From contig NZ_AEVT01000098.1 of assembly GCF_000189275.1 (NCBI RefSeq), positions 1-64,000 on the forward strand: a DNA stretch of 64,000 bases, in the 5' to 3' direction. The notes beneath the pieces are model-generated. The model had not been told where the DNA came from, searched no databases, and worked only from the letters and a program-made list of their open reading frames with translations. Shown here piece after piece: positions 18,265 to 26,735 of this stretch (positions are counted from its first letter, which is position 1; each line of letters starts with the position of its first letter). Source of the DNA: Vibrio sinaloensis DSM 21326 (GTDB lineage: Bacteria > Pseudomonadota > Gammaproteobacteria > Enterobacterales > Vibrionaceae). Position numbers and translations under genes: made by a program.

Positions 18265-18639
18265 CTATTTAGGGCATAGAGGACCTTGCTTGGCTATTTG
18301 TTCGATCATGTAGTCATTACGTAGATTACGAAAAACAACCGTATTCCAAACTTCGCCGTTCTCTAAGGTAAACTCAATTGCGTAGTTCACGCCGTTGACG
18401 ACTTGTGTTCTCACATCGTTGATTTGCTTGAGCTTTGAGCTACTGTTCATTTGAGATATAACGGTAACAACCGCTTGTTCAACTTCCGGTGTGATTTCAG
18501 ATTGGCTCCAGCCCCCTGGCATCGATTTGCTGATGCACATTGGTTTAACGTTTTGGGTAACGGGCGCTGGCTCGGTATGTTGTGAGCACCCGACCAGAGA
18601 AGCCAGTACAAACGCCGAGGTTAAGATTGTTTTGTTCAT
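18265..18639 (-). CDS. Cystatin-like lipoprotein
   Basis: A 124-residue lipoprotein with signal peptide and lipobox LVGC near residue 18. The mature part resembles a cystatin: PGGWS at the N-terminus, a helix (EVEQAVVTVISQMN), then QVVNG followed by NYAIEFTLENG and WNTVVFRNL, the order of the inhibitor wedge in plant and animal cystatins (N-terminal Gly, QxVxG loop). The second loop's Pro-Trp is absent. If the fold is right it could bind papain-like cysteine proteases, or simply reuse the fold. AGGTGA precedes the ATG. It is convergent with the EEP gene. A Fur-box-like sequence lies about 80 bases upstream. Confidence 0.72.
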   Translation of the reverse strand: MNKTILTSAFVLASLVGCSQHTEPAPVTQNVKPMCISKSMPGGWSQSEITPEVEQAVVTVISQMNSSSKLKQINDVRTQVVNGVNYAIEFTLENGEVWNTVVFRNLRNDYMIEQIAKQGPLCPK

Positions 18640-18718
18640 TATGTCACCTGCTGGGGTAATGCGATAAAAGGGTGGTTCAAATAATATAGGTTATTGAATG
18701 CATTACAGCCGCCACCAA

Positions 18719-18737
18719 GATAATGATTCTCAATGTA
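18719..18737. promoter_or_regulatory. Fur-box-like sequence
   Basis: GATAATGATTCTCAATGTA matches 14 of 19 positions of the GATAATGATAATCATTATC consensus, including the complete left half. It lies upstream of the cystatin-like lipoprotein gene and past the end of the next minus-strand gene. A candidate only. Confidence 0.4.
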
Positions 18738-18768
18738 TCCGTGTTAGTTAGGTGTCAATTTTTGAGGC

Positions 18769-18796
18769 AAAAAAGCCGCGATCATTCGTTCGCGGC
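18769..18796 (-). terminator. Terminator of the DUF3316-like gene
   Basis: On the minus strand GCCGCGA, eight-base loop, TCGCGGC, then TTTTTT, about 20 bases after the stop. Confidence 0.88.
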
Positions 18797-18816
18797 AAAG
18801 GCAGGGGAACAGGTAA

Positions 18817-19161
18817 TTAGCTGTGGTTACTCTCTCGGTGCTTGTATTGATAATCAACATCTAAGACGGCTTTGTATTCGATATTGCCTTCGCTGTTACC
18901 AAACTCTTCTACTGCGACCGTCATATCCGTGACTTTTAGGCTTTGGTTAATCACATTGTCATTGCTTGAAACGAGTTTGTTTTTCAGCTCTGTCTGTGAC
19001 ATTTGTTTGATTTCATCCATGAGGTCAAAGCCTGCTTGATACGCTTGCTGTTTTGTTTCGTACCCATCTGTAGAGAACGTTCTGTCGGATTGCATGGTGC
19101 TGGTTGCGGCGAATACCGATGTGCTCATTACAATTGATGCTAATAGAATGATTTTCTTCAT
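18817..19161 (-). CDS. Secreted DUF3316-like protein
   Basis: A 114-residue exported protein. A clean signal peptide (KKIILLASIVMSTSVFAA, cleavage after AFA-type motif near residue 19) is followed by a small alpha/beta domain ending in a strand-rich stretch (VDYQYK) and a short hydrophilic tail. It resembles the Vibrio DUF3316 family, whose function is unknown. It has its own terminator and is probably monocistronic. Periplasmic location is inferred from the signal peptide. Confidence 0.7.
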   Translation of the reverse strand: MKKIILLASIVMSTSVFAATSTMQSDRTFSTDGYETKQQAYQAGFDLMDEIKQMSQTELKNKLVSSNDNVINQSLKVTDMTVAVEEFGNSEGNIEYKAVLDVDYQYKHRESNHS

Positions 19162-19522
19162 ATTGGTCTCTCCTCTTGGCTAACCGTTGAGTTCCATACT
19201 ATCTTCAGTTACGTAAGGGGTCAGTCAGCTTGTGTAAGGTTTTTCCTAGAGAAGGTAAAGGGAATCTTGACGTTCGTTACGTGGGTGTAACAACCTTCTG
19301 ACATAACGCGACGTAAGTTGCAATGAGGTCAGCGTGATGTTCGTTGTTGGCCAAGATTCATTGTTTTTGGCTCAGCCTTGTTATGTCGGAACTCACGGAG
19401 ATATGACAATCCGTGTCAAGATGGATAGGTCAAAGTAGCATGTAACTTGCACGCTGCTTAATAGAGGGCGTTAGACTCTCGAACAAGAAAAGGAACCAGT
19501 GGCTAATAGTCAGGGAAGAAAT
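19162..19522. other. Divergent intergenic region
   Basis: About 360 bases between the DUF3316-like gene (-) and the DUF6279-like lipoprotein (+). It must hold both promoters. No open frame longer than a dozen codons with a ribosome site, no convincing operator and no terminator was seen. Confidence 0.5.
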
Positions 19523-20353
19523 ATGAAGAAGTGGGGATTGCTGTTCATCGCTTGCTTTGCAATTGCAGGTTGTAGCTCAAAGTTTGTTTATAATAATTTG
19601 GATTGGTTGTTGATTGAGTATGTCGAAGATTTTGTCGAGCTTGATGATGAGCAAGAGAAGTATGTTAGTGACAAGATGGAACAACTGAGTGAATGGCATC
19701 GTAGGGAAGAGATCCCTAACTACATTGAGCACCTTGATGAATTAATGGCTCTCGACCTGAAAACGTTCAGCGAAGAGGACCTGCAGGCGCAAGAAACGAA
19801 AATTCAAGGACATAGTCAAAGAATAGTGGCCAGAGTAGCGCCAGAAATCTCTCAGCTTGCACAGCAACTCACGGATGAACAAGTTGACGAGCTGATGAAC
19901 AGTATTCGTGTTCGACATACTAAGTATAAAAACAAATACCAAAACTTAAGTTCAGAGCAAGTACGAGACAAGTACGCCGAGCGCATTAGTGAAAACATTA
20001 ATGACTGGTTTGGCTCGGTCACTGACGAGCAACAGCAAATAATCCGCAACTGGACACAGGACCTTTATATCACTTCTTTTGATTGGATAGAGCACCAAAC
20101 CAAAATGCGTGTCGAGATTAATGCACTCTTCTCTAATCGCCTTAATAAAAGATACTTTGCCCCTCACTTTGAAACATTAATGTTTGATTCAACGAGTTAC
20201 TATGCCCCTCAATTGGAGCAAAAGATTGACCACAATCGAGCAGTCGCGAATCGTTATTTGGTCAAGATCATCAACTCCGCTACAGCTAAGCAAACTAAGT
20301 ATTACAAAAGCGAGCTTCAAGACTGGAAAGACATTGCCTTAGATGTTCAGTAG
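19523..20353 (+). CDS. DUF6279-like lipoprotein
   Basis: A 276-residue lipoprotein with signal peptide MKKWGLLFIACFAIAGC (lipobox IAGC). The mature protein is acidic and almost wholly helical, with repeated E/Q/K heptad-like segments (LDDEQEKYVSDKMEQLSEWH), typical of the DUF6279 family. Ser-Ser after the lipidated Cys does not invoke the Asp inner-membrane retention rule, so outer-membrane sorting is likely. The ATG at 19523 (AGGGA seven bases upstream) is preferred because the signal peptide starts there; a GTG at 19499 is also possible. Function unknown. Confidence 0.78.
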   Translation: MKKWGLLFIACFAIAGCSSKFVYNNLDWLLIEYVEDFVELDDEQEKYVSDKMEQLSEWHRREEIPNYIEHLDELMALDLKTFSEEDLQAQETKIQGHSQRIVARVAPEISQLAQQLTDEQVDELMNSIRVRHTKYKNKYQNLSSEQVRDKYAERISENINDWFGSVTDEQQQIIRNWTQDLYITSFDWIEHQTKMRVEINALFSNRLNKRYFAPHFETLMFDSTSYYAPQLEQKIDHNRAVANRYLVKIINSATAKQTKYYKSELQDWKDIALDVQ

Positions 20354-20434
20354 TTAACGCATTTTGTATGTAACGTTTACTCAATGAATTGAGTAGGTTA
20401 CAGTAACTTATTGTTCAAAAAATAAGCTTGAAGT

Positions 20435-21217
20435 ATGGAATGGATTCTTTTACTTGGAGCCGGCATTGTCGGTGGCGTCATTAATAGTATTGCAGGCGGA
20501 GGGAGTTTCTTTACCTTTCCTGCGTTGATGTTTGTCGGCTTACCACCGGTGGTTGCCAATGCCACTAACACCTTTGCGGCTTGCGCTGGCTATATCAGTG
20601 GAACGTACGGGTTTAAAAAAGACATCGTTCAACATACAGACAAACTTATCCCCATCATTCTATGGAGTCTTCTCGGTGGCGGGCTTGGTGCCTACTTGCT
20701 GCTAAGTGTCGATGAATCTGTATTTGTCGAAGCGATTCCATGGTTATTACTGTTTGCGACTTTGTTGTTTTTATATGGCCAGCAATTAAATCAATGGTTT
20801 GCGAGCTTTGCCAAGAGAAAAGGGCTGAGCCCTATATGGGCCACAACAACCTTGGCCATCTGCCTAGTATTGGTTTCTGCCTACGGTGGCTTCTTTAACG
20901 CGGGGTTAGGGGTGATTGTTTTAAGTTACCTTGTCCTTGCCGGCTACACCGATATCAACCAAATGAATGGCCTCAAGCTGTTAGTCTCTTCGAGTGTTTC
21001 ACTGGTTGCTATTGTTATTTTTGTGATGGATGGGTCTATAGATTGGCTACGAGGCACCGTAGTGATGTTGGGTACCCTGATCGGAGGGTATGCCGCAGCA
21101 AGGTTGTCGAGAAACGTTGCACAGCAGCACGTAAAAATGTTTGTCGCGTTTTCTAGCGCCTTGATGACCGCCTACTTTTTTTACGATACTTATCTGAGTA
21201 ATACAGTAATTCATTGA
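20435..21217 (+). CDS. TSUP family transporter (TauE/SafE-like)
   Basis: A 260-residue inner-membrane protein with about eight transmembrane helices. The family signature GAGIVGGVINSIAGGGSFFTFPAL opens the protein, and the internal duplication repeats with YGGFFNAGLGVIVLSYLVLAG in the second half. TSUP members export sulfite, sulfoacetate or other organosulfur anions; the substrate here cannot be told. No sulfur-metabolism gene is adjacent. Confidence 0.88.
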   Translation: MEWILLLGAGIVGGVINSIAGGGSFFTFPALMFVGLPPVVANATNTFAACAGYISGTYGFKKDIVQHTDKLIPIILWSLLGGGLGAYLLLSVDESVFVEAIPWLLLFATLLFLYGQQLNQWFASFAKRKGLSPIWATTTLAICLVLVSAYGGFFNAGLGVIVLSYLVLAGYTDINQMNGLKLLVSSSVSLVAIVIFVMDGSIDWLRGTVVMLGTLIGGYAAARLSRNVAQQHVKMFVAFSSALMTAYFFYDTYLSNTVIH

Positions 21218-21387
21218 TATTATTGTCAAATTGATTGACGTATAGACTTTGCAAATTAACCACATAAAATATGATGAAATTCTAACTTTGACGCTGAGTT
21301 GGTTATCACTTTGTTAATCGTTTGCTATTTTGTTTCTAACTTTTTAGAAACATAGCTAACTTGATTGCACAAGGAGTGAAAACGGGG

Positions 21388-22539
21388 ATGCTTGATCATT
21401 CATCTATCAACCACATTGCCAGCCGTGAAGGGAAACTCTTCAATAAGCTGGATGACCTCCAATCTGAAGCAATGTCGACGTATCCTGAATTATCCCGTTT
21501 TTCTGTTGCTGTTATAGGAGAGCAACACGTCTCTAACTACTATGTCCACGATGCGCTTGTTGATAAGGGTCGATATGACTTCAAACAAGACAAACTTCAA
21601 GACAGTTCGCAGTTGGCAGCTATTGCTTTTTCGGCGCAGACTCGAACCATTAGAGATATGCAGCAAATGGTTCAAACTAAACGAATCAAAGAGCTAGTTC
21701 GAATAGGTCATCGAAGCAGTTACACCTTCCCAATATCCCATCGAGGGAAAACACTCGGTTTCGTCTTTTTAAATGCACAACAAGCCGCGTTCTTTGATCG
21801 TAAAGAGGTTGTGGGTGATATGGCATTTTTCTGCCAATCTGTCGCCAATCTGTTTGTCCAGCTATTTCAGCAACAGGAGCATTTTCGCACTTCTCTTGCT
21901 GTGGCCTTAAAAATGGGTCATGCGCGCGATCCTGAAACAAGCGAACACCTGAAAAGAATGGGGATGTACAGTGAGCTGATCGCACGGTATTTGTCGGTAT
22001 CAAGTAGCGAAGTAACGCACCAGTTCATTCACCGTATCGGTCTCTACGCACCATACCATGATATCGGTAAGTACTTGATCCCAGATGAGATTCTATACAG
22101 CGATAAGCGCTTTAATGAACAAGAACGCTTAATTATGAATCGTCATACCCTATATGGTGAAGAAATCATCGAACAAGTGGTGAGCCTTTCTGGGGCTAAT
22201 ATTGTGTCGGAGGAGGAAATTAGGTTTATTAAGAATATCGTCCGTCATCATCATGAGCACTATGACGGCTCTGGATTACCTGATGCACTTGCGTTTGAGG
22301 ACATTCCTCTTGAAGCAAGGATCGTTACGTTGGCTGACGTGTTCGATGCATTACTTAGTCGCCGAGCGTACAAGCCTGCTTGGCCGATTAACCAAGTCAT
22401 CGACTACATACACGAGTACACCTCTAAGATGTTTGACCCGCTTTGTGTCGAGGTACTTCTTGAAAACTTAGAAGAGTTTCTCTCTATTCGAGCGAAATAT
22501 GTTGATTCTTCTGCGAGTGAAAACATGTTGGCTAGTTAG
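21388..22539 (+). CDS. HD-GYP-type c-di-GMP phosphodiesterase with altered GYP motif
   Basis: A 383-residue soluble protein. The N-terminal about 175 residues form a GAF-like alpha/beta sensor without a signal or TM segment. The HD-GYP domain follows: HARDPETSEHLKRM, the metal-binding HDIGKYLIPDEIL (about 224), the histidine-rich HHHEHYDGSGLPD (about 285-297) and DVFDALLSRRAYK. The GYP triad is GLP here (GSGLP), so interaction with partner GGDEF domains may be changed while the metal-ligand residues remain. The ATG at 21388 is used, with AAGGAG upstream; the frame also opens at a TTG at 21361. Confidence 0.85.
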   Translation: MLDHSSINHIASREGKLFNKLDDLQSEAMSTYPELSRFSVAVIGEQHVSNYYVHDALVDKGRYDFKQDKLQDSSQLAAIAFSAQTRTIRDMQQMVQTKRIKELVRIGHRSSYTFPISHRGKTLGFVFLNAQQAAFFDRKEVVGDMAFFCQSVANLFVQLFQQQEHFRTSLAVALKMGHARDPETSEHLKRMGMYSELIARYLSVSSSEVTHQFIHRIGLYAPYHDIGKYLIPDEILYSDKRFNEQERLIMNRHTLYGEEIIEQVVSLSGANIVSEEEIRFIKNIVRHHHEHYDGSGLPDALAFEDIPLEARIVTLADVFDALLSRRAYKPAWPINQVIDYIHEYTSKMFDPLCVEVLLENLEEFLSIRAKYVDSSASENMLAS

Positions 22540-22679
22540 CCATCCTATAGGGTGAATACGAGTCACATCAAGATAAGTTTTGAGGATATTTTAGGTTAAT
22601 TTTTACCCGAATTTGAGATGATACTAGCGTTAGGAAACAACGAGTTAACCTTGCTTAAATGTGAAAGTTCGGAGGCTGT

Positions 22680-22856
22680 ATGGATAGAAAATTAGGCCGT
22701 GTTATGTCGAGTAGCAGAATGGTGACGTTTATTGCTTTTCTTGCCGCTACATTTGCTTGGATACTAAAAATGCCTGCTCTTTTTAGTATTTCGGTTATTG
22801 CTCTGGTGTGCAGCGCTGCACTCTATTTTTACGATAAACGGCGCAAACAAGCTTAA
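22680..22856 (+). CDS. Small two-helix membrane protein (58 residues)
   Basis: An ATG-to-TAA frame with GGAGG just upstream and a hairpin directly after the stop. The product has two hydrophobic helices (about 15-30 and 34-51), an N-terminal MDRKLGRVMSSSR and a basic tail DKRRKQA, giving a predicted hairpin with both ends in the cytoplasm. Function not recognised; start, spacing and composition are convincing. Confidence 0.68.
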   Translation: MDRKLGRVMSSSRMVTFIAFLAATFAWILKMPALFSISVIALVCSAALYFYDKRRKQA

Positions 22857-22863
22857 ATGAATA

Positions 22864-22890
22864 AAGAGAGCGCATTGTGCGCTCTCTTGT
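22864..22890. terminator. Terminator between convergent genes
   Basis: Stem AAGAGAGCGCA/TGCGCTCTCTT with a TTG loop. The T tract is better on the minus strand, so it chiefly ends the aldehyde dehydrogenase gene. Confidence 0.75.
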
Positions 22891-22898
22891 GCGTGGGT

Positions 22899-24419
22899 TT
22901 AGAAGAAACCGAGTGGATTTACATCGTAGCTGATGAGTAAGTTTTTCGTGTTTTGGTAATGATCTAGCATCATTTTGTGTGTTTCACGACCAATGCCTGA
23001 CTTCTTGTATCCCCCAAATGCTGCGTGTGCTGGGTAGGCGTGATAACAGTTTATCCAAATACGCCCAGCTTCGATACGGCGTCCCATTCGGTAGGCGAGG
23101 TTAGCATCTCTGGTCCATACGCCGGCGCCTAGACCATATTCTGTATCGTTAGCGATTTCGAGTGCCTCGGCTTCATCTTTGAACTTAGTAACGGCAATGA
23201 CGGGGCCAAAAATCTCTTCTTGGAACACACGCATCTTGTTATTACCTTCAAGTAATGTTGGCTGGATGTAGTAGCCAGAATCAAGCTGGTCTTCTTGCTT
23301 GGCAATGTCACCGCCAAACACCACATTGGCGCCTTCTTGTCGGCCGATTTCTAAGTAGCTTAGGATTTTATCAAATTGCTCTTGTGAAGCTTGTGCGCCA
23401 ACTTGAGTTTCTGTATCCAGTGGGTTGCCTTGTTGGATTGATTGAGCTCGCTCGGCCACCTTCTGAATGAACTTGTCGTAAACCGCCTCGTGTACCAATA
23501 CACGTGATGGACAGGTACACACTTCCCCTTGGTTAAAGAAAGCGAGCAGCGTACCTTCAATACATTTCTCAAGATACTCATCTTCATGTTCGAACACGTC
23601 AGGGAAGTAGATATTTGGCGACTTACCACCTAACTCGACCGTTGAAGGGATGAGATTATCCGCAGCGCATTTAAGGATGTGATTGCCTACTTCAGTGGAG
23701 CCAGTAAAAGCAAGTTTAGCGATACGCTTGCTGGTGGCTAGCGCTTGTCCCGCTTCACTCCCGTAGCCATTAACCACATTGACCACGCCTGCGGGGATCA
23801 AATCTCCAATTTTTTCCATCAGCAGTAAGATCGACGTCGGAGTTTGCTCGGCAGGCTTCAGAACGACACAGCAACCAGCAGCAAGGGCAGGGGCCAGTTT
23901 CCATGCTGCCATTAGCATAGGAAAGTTCCATGGAATAATTTGCCCTACGACACCGATTGGCTCTGGGAAGTGGTAGCTAGCAGTATTGACATCGAGCTCG
24001 GCTGCGCTTCCCTCTTGTGCGCGTATACAACCAGCAAAGTAACGAAAATGATCAACGACGAGAGGGAGATCGGCTGCCAACGTTTCTCTTACCGGTTTCC
24101 CATTTTCCCATGTTTCCGCCACCGCGAGTTCTTCCAGGTTCTCTTCAATTCGATCGGCGATTCGGAGCAAAATGTTAGCGCGCTCAGTCACGCTTGTCGC
24201 GGCCCAAGAAGCTCGTACCGAGTGTGCAGCATCCAATGCCAGATTGATATCTTCTTCTGTAGAGCGTGCGACCTGACAATAGGTTTTTCCATTTACTGGC
24301 GACGTATTGTCGAAGTACTCACCCTTGGTTGGTTTTACCCACTCGCCCCCAATGTAGTTATCGTATTGTGCTTTGAAGTTAACAACAGAATCTTGAGTAC
24401 CCGGCTGTGCGTAGATCAT
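22899..24419 (-). CDS. aldB: NAD(P)-dependent aldehyde dehydrogenase (AldB/ExaC-like)
   Basis: A full-length 506-residue aldehyde dehydrogenase. It has the nucleotide-binding FTGSTEVG, the general base Glu in VELGGKSPNI, and the catalytic Cys in FNQGEVCTCPSR, whose CTCPSR context is characteristic of the AldB/ExaC acetaldehyde-oxidising group. Role: oxidation of acetaldehyde or similar short aldehydes to acids in the cytoplasm. It is divergent from a sigma-54-dependent AcoR-like activator, and a sigma-54 promoter-like element lies at the right distance upstream, so aldehyde- or alcohol-induced expression is likely. AAGGA lies eight bases before the ATG. The gene symbol is by family resemblance. 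Confidence 0.9.
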   Translation of the reverse strand: MIYAQPGTQDSVVNFKAQYDNYIGGEWVKPTKGEYFDNTSPVNGKTYCQVARSTEEDINLALDAAHSVRASWAATSVTERANILLRIADRIEENLEELAVAETWENGKPVRETLAADLPLVVDHFRYFAGCIRAQEGSAAELDVNTASYHFPEPIGVVGQIIPWNFPMLMAAWKLAPALAAGCCVVLKPAEQTPTSILLLMEKIGDLIPAGVVNVVNGYGSEAGQALATSKRIAKLAFTGSTEVGNHILKCAADNLIPSTVELGGKSPNIYFPDVFEHEDEYLEKCIEGTLLAFFNQGEVCTCPSRVLVHEAVYDKFIQKVAERAQSIQQGNPLDTETQVGAQASQEQFDKILSYLEIGRQEGANVVFGGDIAKQEDQLDSGYYIQPTLLEGNNKMRVFQEEIFGPVIAVTKFKDEAEALEIANDTEYGLGAGVWTRDANLAYRMGRRIEAGRIWINCYHAYPAHAAFGGYKKSGIGRETHKMMLDHYQNTKNLLISYDVNPLGFF

Positions 24420-24456
24420 ATAAATATCCTTATAATTTCTCGTTCATTTCGTTGTT

Positions 24457-24473
24457 GTGCACTTTTGGTGCAG
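24457..24473 (-). promoter_or_regulatory. Candidate sigma-54 (-24/-12) promoter of the aldehyde dehydrogenase gene
   Basis: Read on the minus strand: CTGCAC, five bases, GTGCA, against the consensus TGGCAC-N5-TTGCA. Spacing is exact, GCAC and TGCA match, and one G of the -24 GG is missing. Initiation would fall near 24447, leaving a leader of about 27 bases with the ribosome site inside it. Confidence 0.6.
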
Positions 24474-24665
24474 CTTAGTTGTCTCATTCTGAGTAACGCA
24501 AATCACAGACCAGATGTTAATGACTTGTTGTAAAAAAATTAACGAGCTAGAGTTATCAAGGCTTACGGAGCGGTGTTTTAAACGTTAGTCGTTTGCGTCA
24601 GGTGTTTTGAAGCTGTTCACCTGTTCCAAAATGGCACACTCGAAATGTTCACAAATGGAGCAGAT

Positions 24666-26411
24666 ATGGAACTGCAACTTAATCAAACGGACTCTTGGCT
24701 AGCGTCTTCGTGGGAACGCAGCACTCATGCAGGACTTAAACAGCTTAAAAAGCCTGAAGACATCATTGTAAGTAGCGCGCAATTAAAACAGCGTCAGTAT
24801 GATTGCAAATCACTGATTGATGCGGTTGAACGCTGTGCGAAGCCTCTTTTTAATCAAGTGATGGCACACACGGACAGTCGTTTGATCCTCACTGACTCTG
24901 AAGGTGTGATTCTTAACAGTTGGGGACAAGAACGTTTTCGAGAGAAGTTAACTTCGATTGCACTTAGCTCGGGCAGTTGTTGGCAGGAGCGTTTAAAGGG
25001 CACCAATGCAATTGGAACAGCACTACATGAACAAAGAGCGGTTAGTGTGATTGGAGATGAACATTATATTCGACACCATCGTTTTATAAGTTGCTCTGCA
25101 AGCCCGCTGTTAAGTCATGATGGCAAAGTCTTAGGTGTGTTAGACATCACCAGTGAACAACATCATCACGATGCTATGGTCCAGTTACTTGTACAAAACA
25201 TGGTGCAGGCTATAGAAAACGACTTGTTATCAAGTATGCCGGGGGGCGCTTTAAGGATTGATTTTGCTCTTGATGAGTCGGTACTGTCTTCGGGCTGGCA
25301 GGGGATTTTGATTGTTAACGAGCAAGGTAAGGTCGTTGGCCACAATCAACTGGCGTCACAAATGATCCCAGATGCATTGATAAAAGGCCAGCAACTGGAA
25401 CATATATTAGAGTTCGCCCGAGAGTGTAAGCGTGTGATCATTAAAAAGCATGCTTTGGGAACGAAAAATCTGCAAGTTAAGAACTTCCCCAACAATCGCA
25501 AGCAGCATAGTCGTGATCAAGCGGTAGAAAAGGCTTGGCAGCACGCGAATAAGGTTGTTGGTAAAGACATTAGCCTTCTTATTTTAGGGGAAACAGGTGT
25601 CGGTAAAGGCGAGTTTGTAAAGGCGTTACATGGTCACAGTGAACGCAGTAAGCATAACCTTGTCTCAGTAAACTGTGGCGCGCTGCCAAAAGATCTACTT
25701 GAATCTGAACTGTTTGGTTACGCTCCTGGCGCGTTTACAGGGGCCAGCAGCAAAGGTTACATGGGCAAAATTCGTCAGGCCGATAAAGGTACCTTATTTC
25801 TTGATGAAATAGGCGAAATGCCCCTTGAGGCGCAGTGCCGTTTGTTGACCGTACTACAAGACAAAACTGTTATGCCAGTAGGCTCACTGCAATCCCACAA
25901 AGTAGACATCCAAGTTATCGCGGCTACTCATCAAGATTTACCTAAACTGGTTCAACAGGGCCTGTTTCGAGAGGATTTGTATTATCGTCTTAACGGGCTA
26001 ACGGTGTCTTTACCTGCACTTAGAGACAGAACAGACAAATCCAAACTTATTCACTCAATCCATCAAAAATACAGTGATGGAAAACAGAGCATCTCCGCGC
26101 CATTAATGCAGCTATTAACCACTTATCATTGGCCAGGCAACTTACGAGAGTTAGATAATGTCCTTAAGGTGGCGACTGTTATTGCAAGTGAAACTCAAGA
26201 GCTGTGTTTGGAGCATGTGCCAGAACATCTGAAGGCCAGTATGCAGCTAACGTGCACCAGCAATGTCGACACCGAAGAGGATATTAAAACGGTGGTGAAC
26301 AGCGCTTTACTGGAAGTCTACGAAAAACACAATGGAAATATCAGCAAGGTCGCTAGGGTATTAGGAGTCAGTAGGAATACTATTTATAGAAAGCTCAGTA
26401 AATTGAAATAA
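24666..26411 (+). CDS. Sigma-54-dependent activator, AcoR-like
   Basis: A 581-residue enhancer-binding protein. A GAF-type sensor (about 60-190, SCWQERLKGTNAIGTALHEQ as in AcoR) precedes the AAA+ domain with Walker A GETGVGKGE (about 308), the sigma-54 contact loop GAFTGA (about 355), Walker B GTLFLDEIGE and an arginine-finger region, then a Fis-type helix-turn-helix (NISKVARVLGVSRNTIYRKL). It should activate a sigma-54 promoter in response to a small molecule; the divergent aldehyde dehydrogenase gene is the obvious target. The ATG at 24666 has GGAG upstream; an earlier ATG at 24645 is in frame. Confidence 0.92.
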   Translation: MELQLNQTDSWLASSWERSTHAGLKQLKKPEDIIVSSAQLKQRQYDCKSLIDAVERCAKPLFNQVMAHTDSRLILTDSEGVILNSWGQERFREKLTSIALSSGSCWQERLKGTNAIGTALHEQRAVSVIGDEHYIRHHRFISCSASPLLSHDGKVLGVLDITSEQHHHDAMVQLLVQNMVQAIENDLLSSMPGGALRIDFALDESVLSSGWQGILIVNEQGKVVGHNQLASQMIPDALIKGQQLEHILEFARECKRVIIKKHALGTKNLQVKNFPNNRKQHSRDQAVEKAWQHANKVVGKDISLLILGETGVGKGEFVKALHGHSERSKHNLVSVNCGALPKDLLESELFGYAPGAFTGASSKGYMGKIRQADKGTLFLDEIGEMPLEAQCRLLTVLQDKTVMPVGSLQSHKVDIQVIAATHQDLPKLVQQGLFREDLYYRLNGLTVSLPALRDRTDKSKLIHSIHQKYSDGKQSISAPLMQLLTTYHWPGNLRELDNVLKVATVIASETQELCLEHVPEHLKASMQLTCTSNVDTEEDIKTVVNSALLEVYEKHNGNISKVARVLGVSRNTIYRKLSKLK

Positions 26412-26701
26412 CCAAAGATGAATAAAATAACAAATCTCATATTTAAGAACTAATGTTTCATGTGTATCAATAATGAAACACCTATTGAGTGTTTATAAAA
26501 TAACCGAAATTACAATATATTCGATCTGCTTAACAAATATTTAATGATATGCAGCCAAATGGCGTATTGACTATTCCTTTATTTCATGGATAAACGAAAG
26601 TTTATCTGTCGTATCAATATTAATACTTTACATTATGTGTCTCGCCATTAAGATTACCCACGGCTAGTCTAATTCACCCATAGAACTTGGGAAAAATAAT
26701 A
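26412..26701 (+). promoter_or_regulatory. Long AT-rich leader/promoter region of the polysaccharide operon
   Basis: About 290 bases without a gene. It contains a perfect dyad TGTTTCAT/ATGAAACA (26454-26461 and 26473-26480), overlapped by a second inverted repeat AAACAC/GTGTTT (26476-26481 and 26489-26494). A sigma-70-like pair TTGACT (26567) and GATAAA (26589), 16 bases apart, follows. This would leave a leader of roughly 130 bases before the first gene, as is usual for ops-containing operons. Confidence 0.5.
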
Positions 26702-26719
26702 ACTGAGAGATTACTCAGT
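26702..26719 (+). promoter_or_regulatory. Hairpin immediately before the ops element
   Basis: Perfect six-base inverted repeat ACTGAG-AGATTA-CTCAGT ending on the base before ops. As RNA it would fold just as polymerase reaches the pause site. Confidence 0.6.
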
Positions 26720-26730
26720 GGCGGTAGCGT
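26720..26730 (+). promoter_or_regulatory. ops element (RfaH recruitment site)
   Basis: GGCGGTAGCGT, identical to the ops core of JUMPStart leaders of polysaccharide operons. RfaH binds the paused polymerase at ops and suppresses termination through long operons. It lies six bases before the ATG of the first gene. No good Shine-Dalgarno precedes that ATG, which fits RfaH also helping to recruit the ribosome. Confidence 0.88.
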
Positions 26731-26735
26731 ATAAA

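Noticed and set aside
23940..24533. 197-codon plus-strand ORF
   Set aside because: It lies antisense to the conserved aldehyde dehydrogenase gene, whose motifs are unambiguous; a shadow frame with improbable composition.
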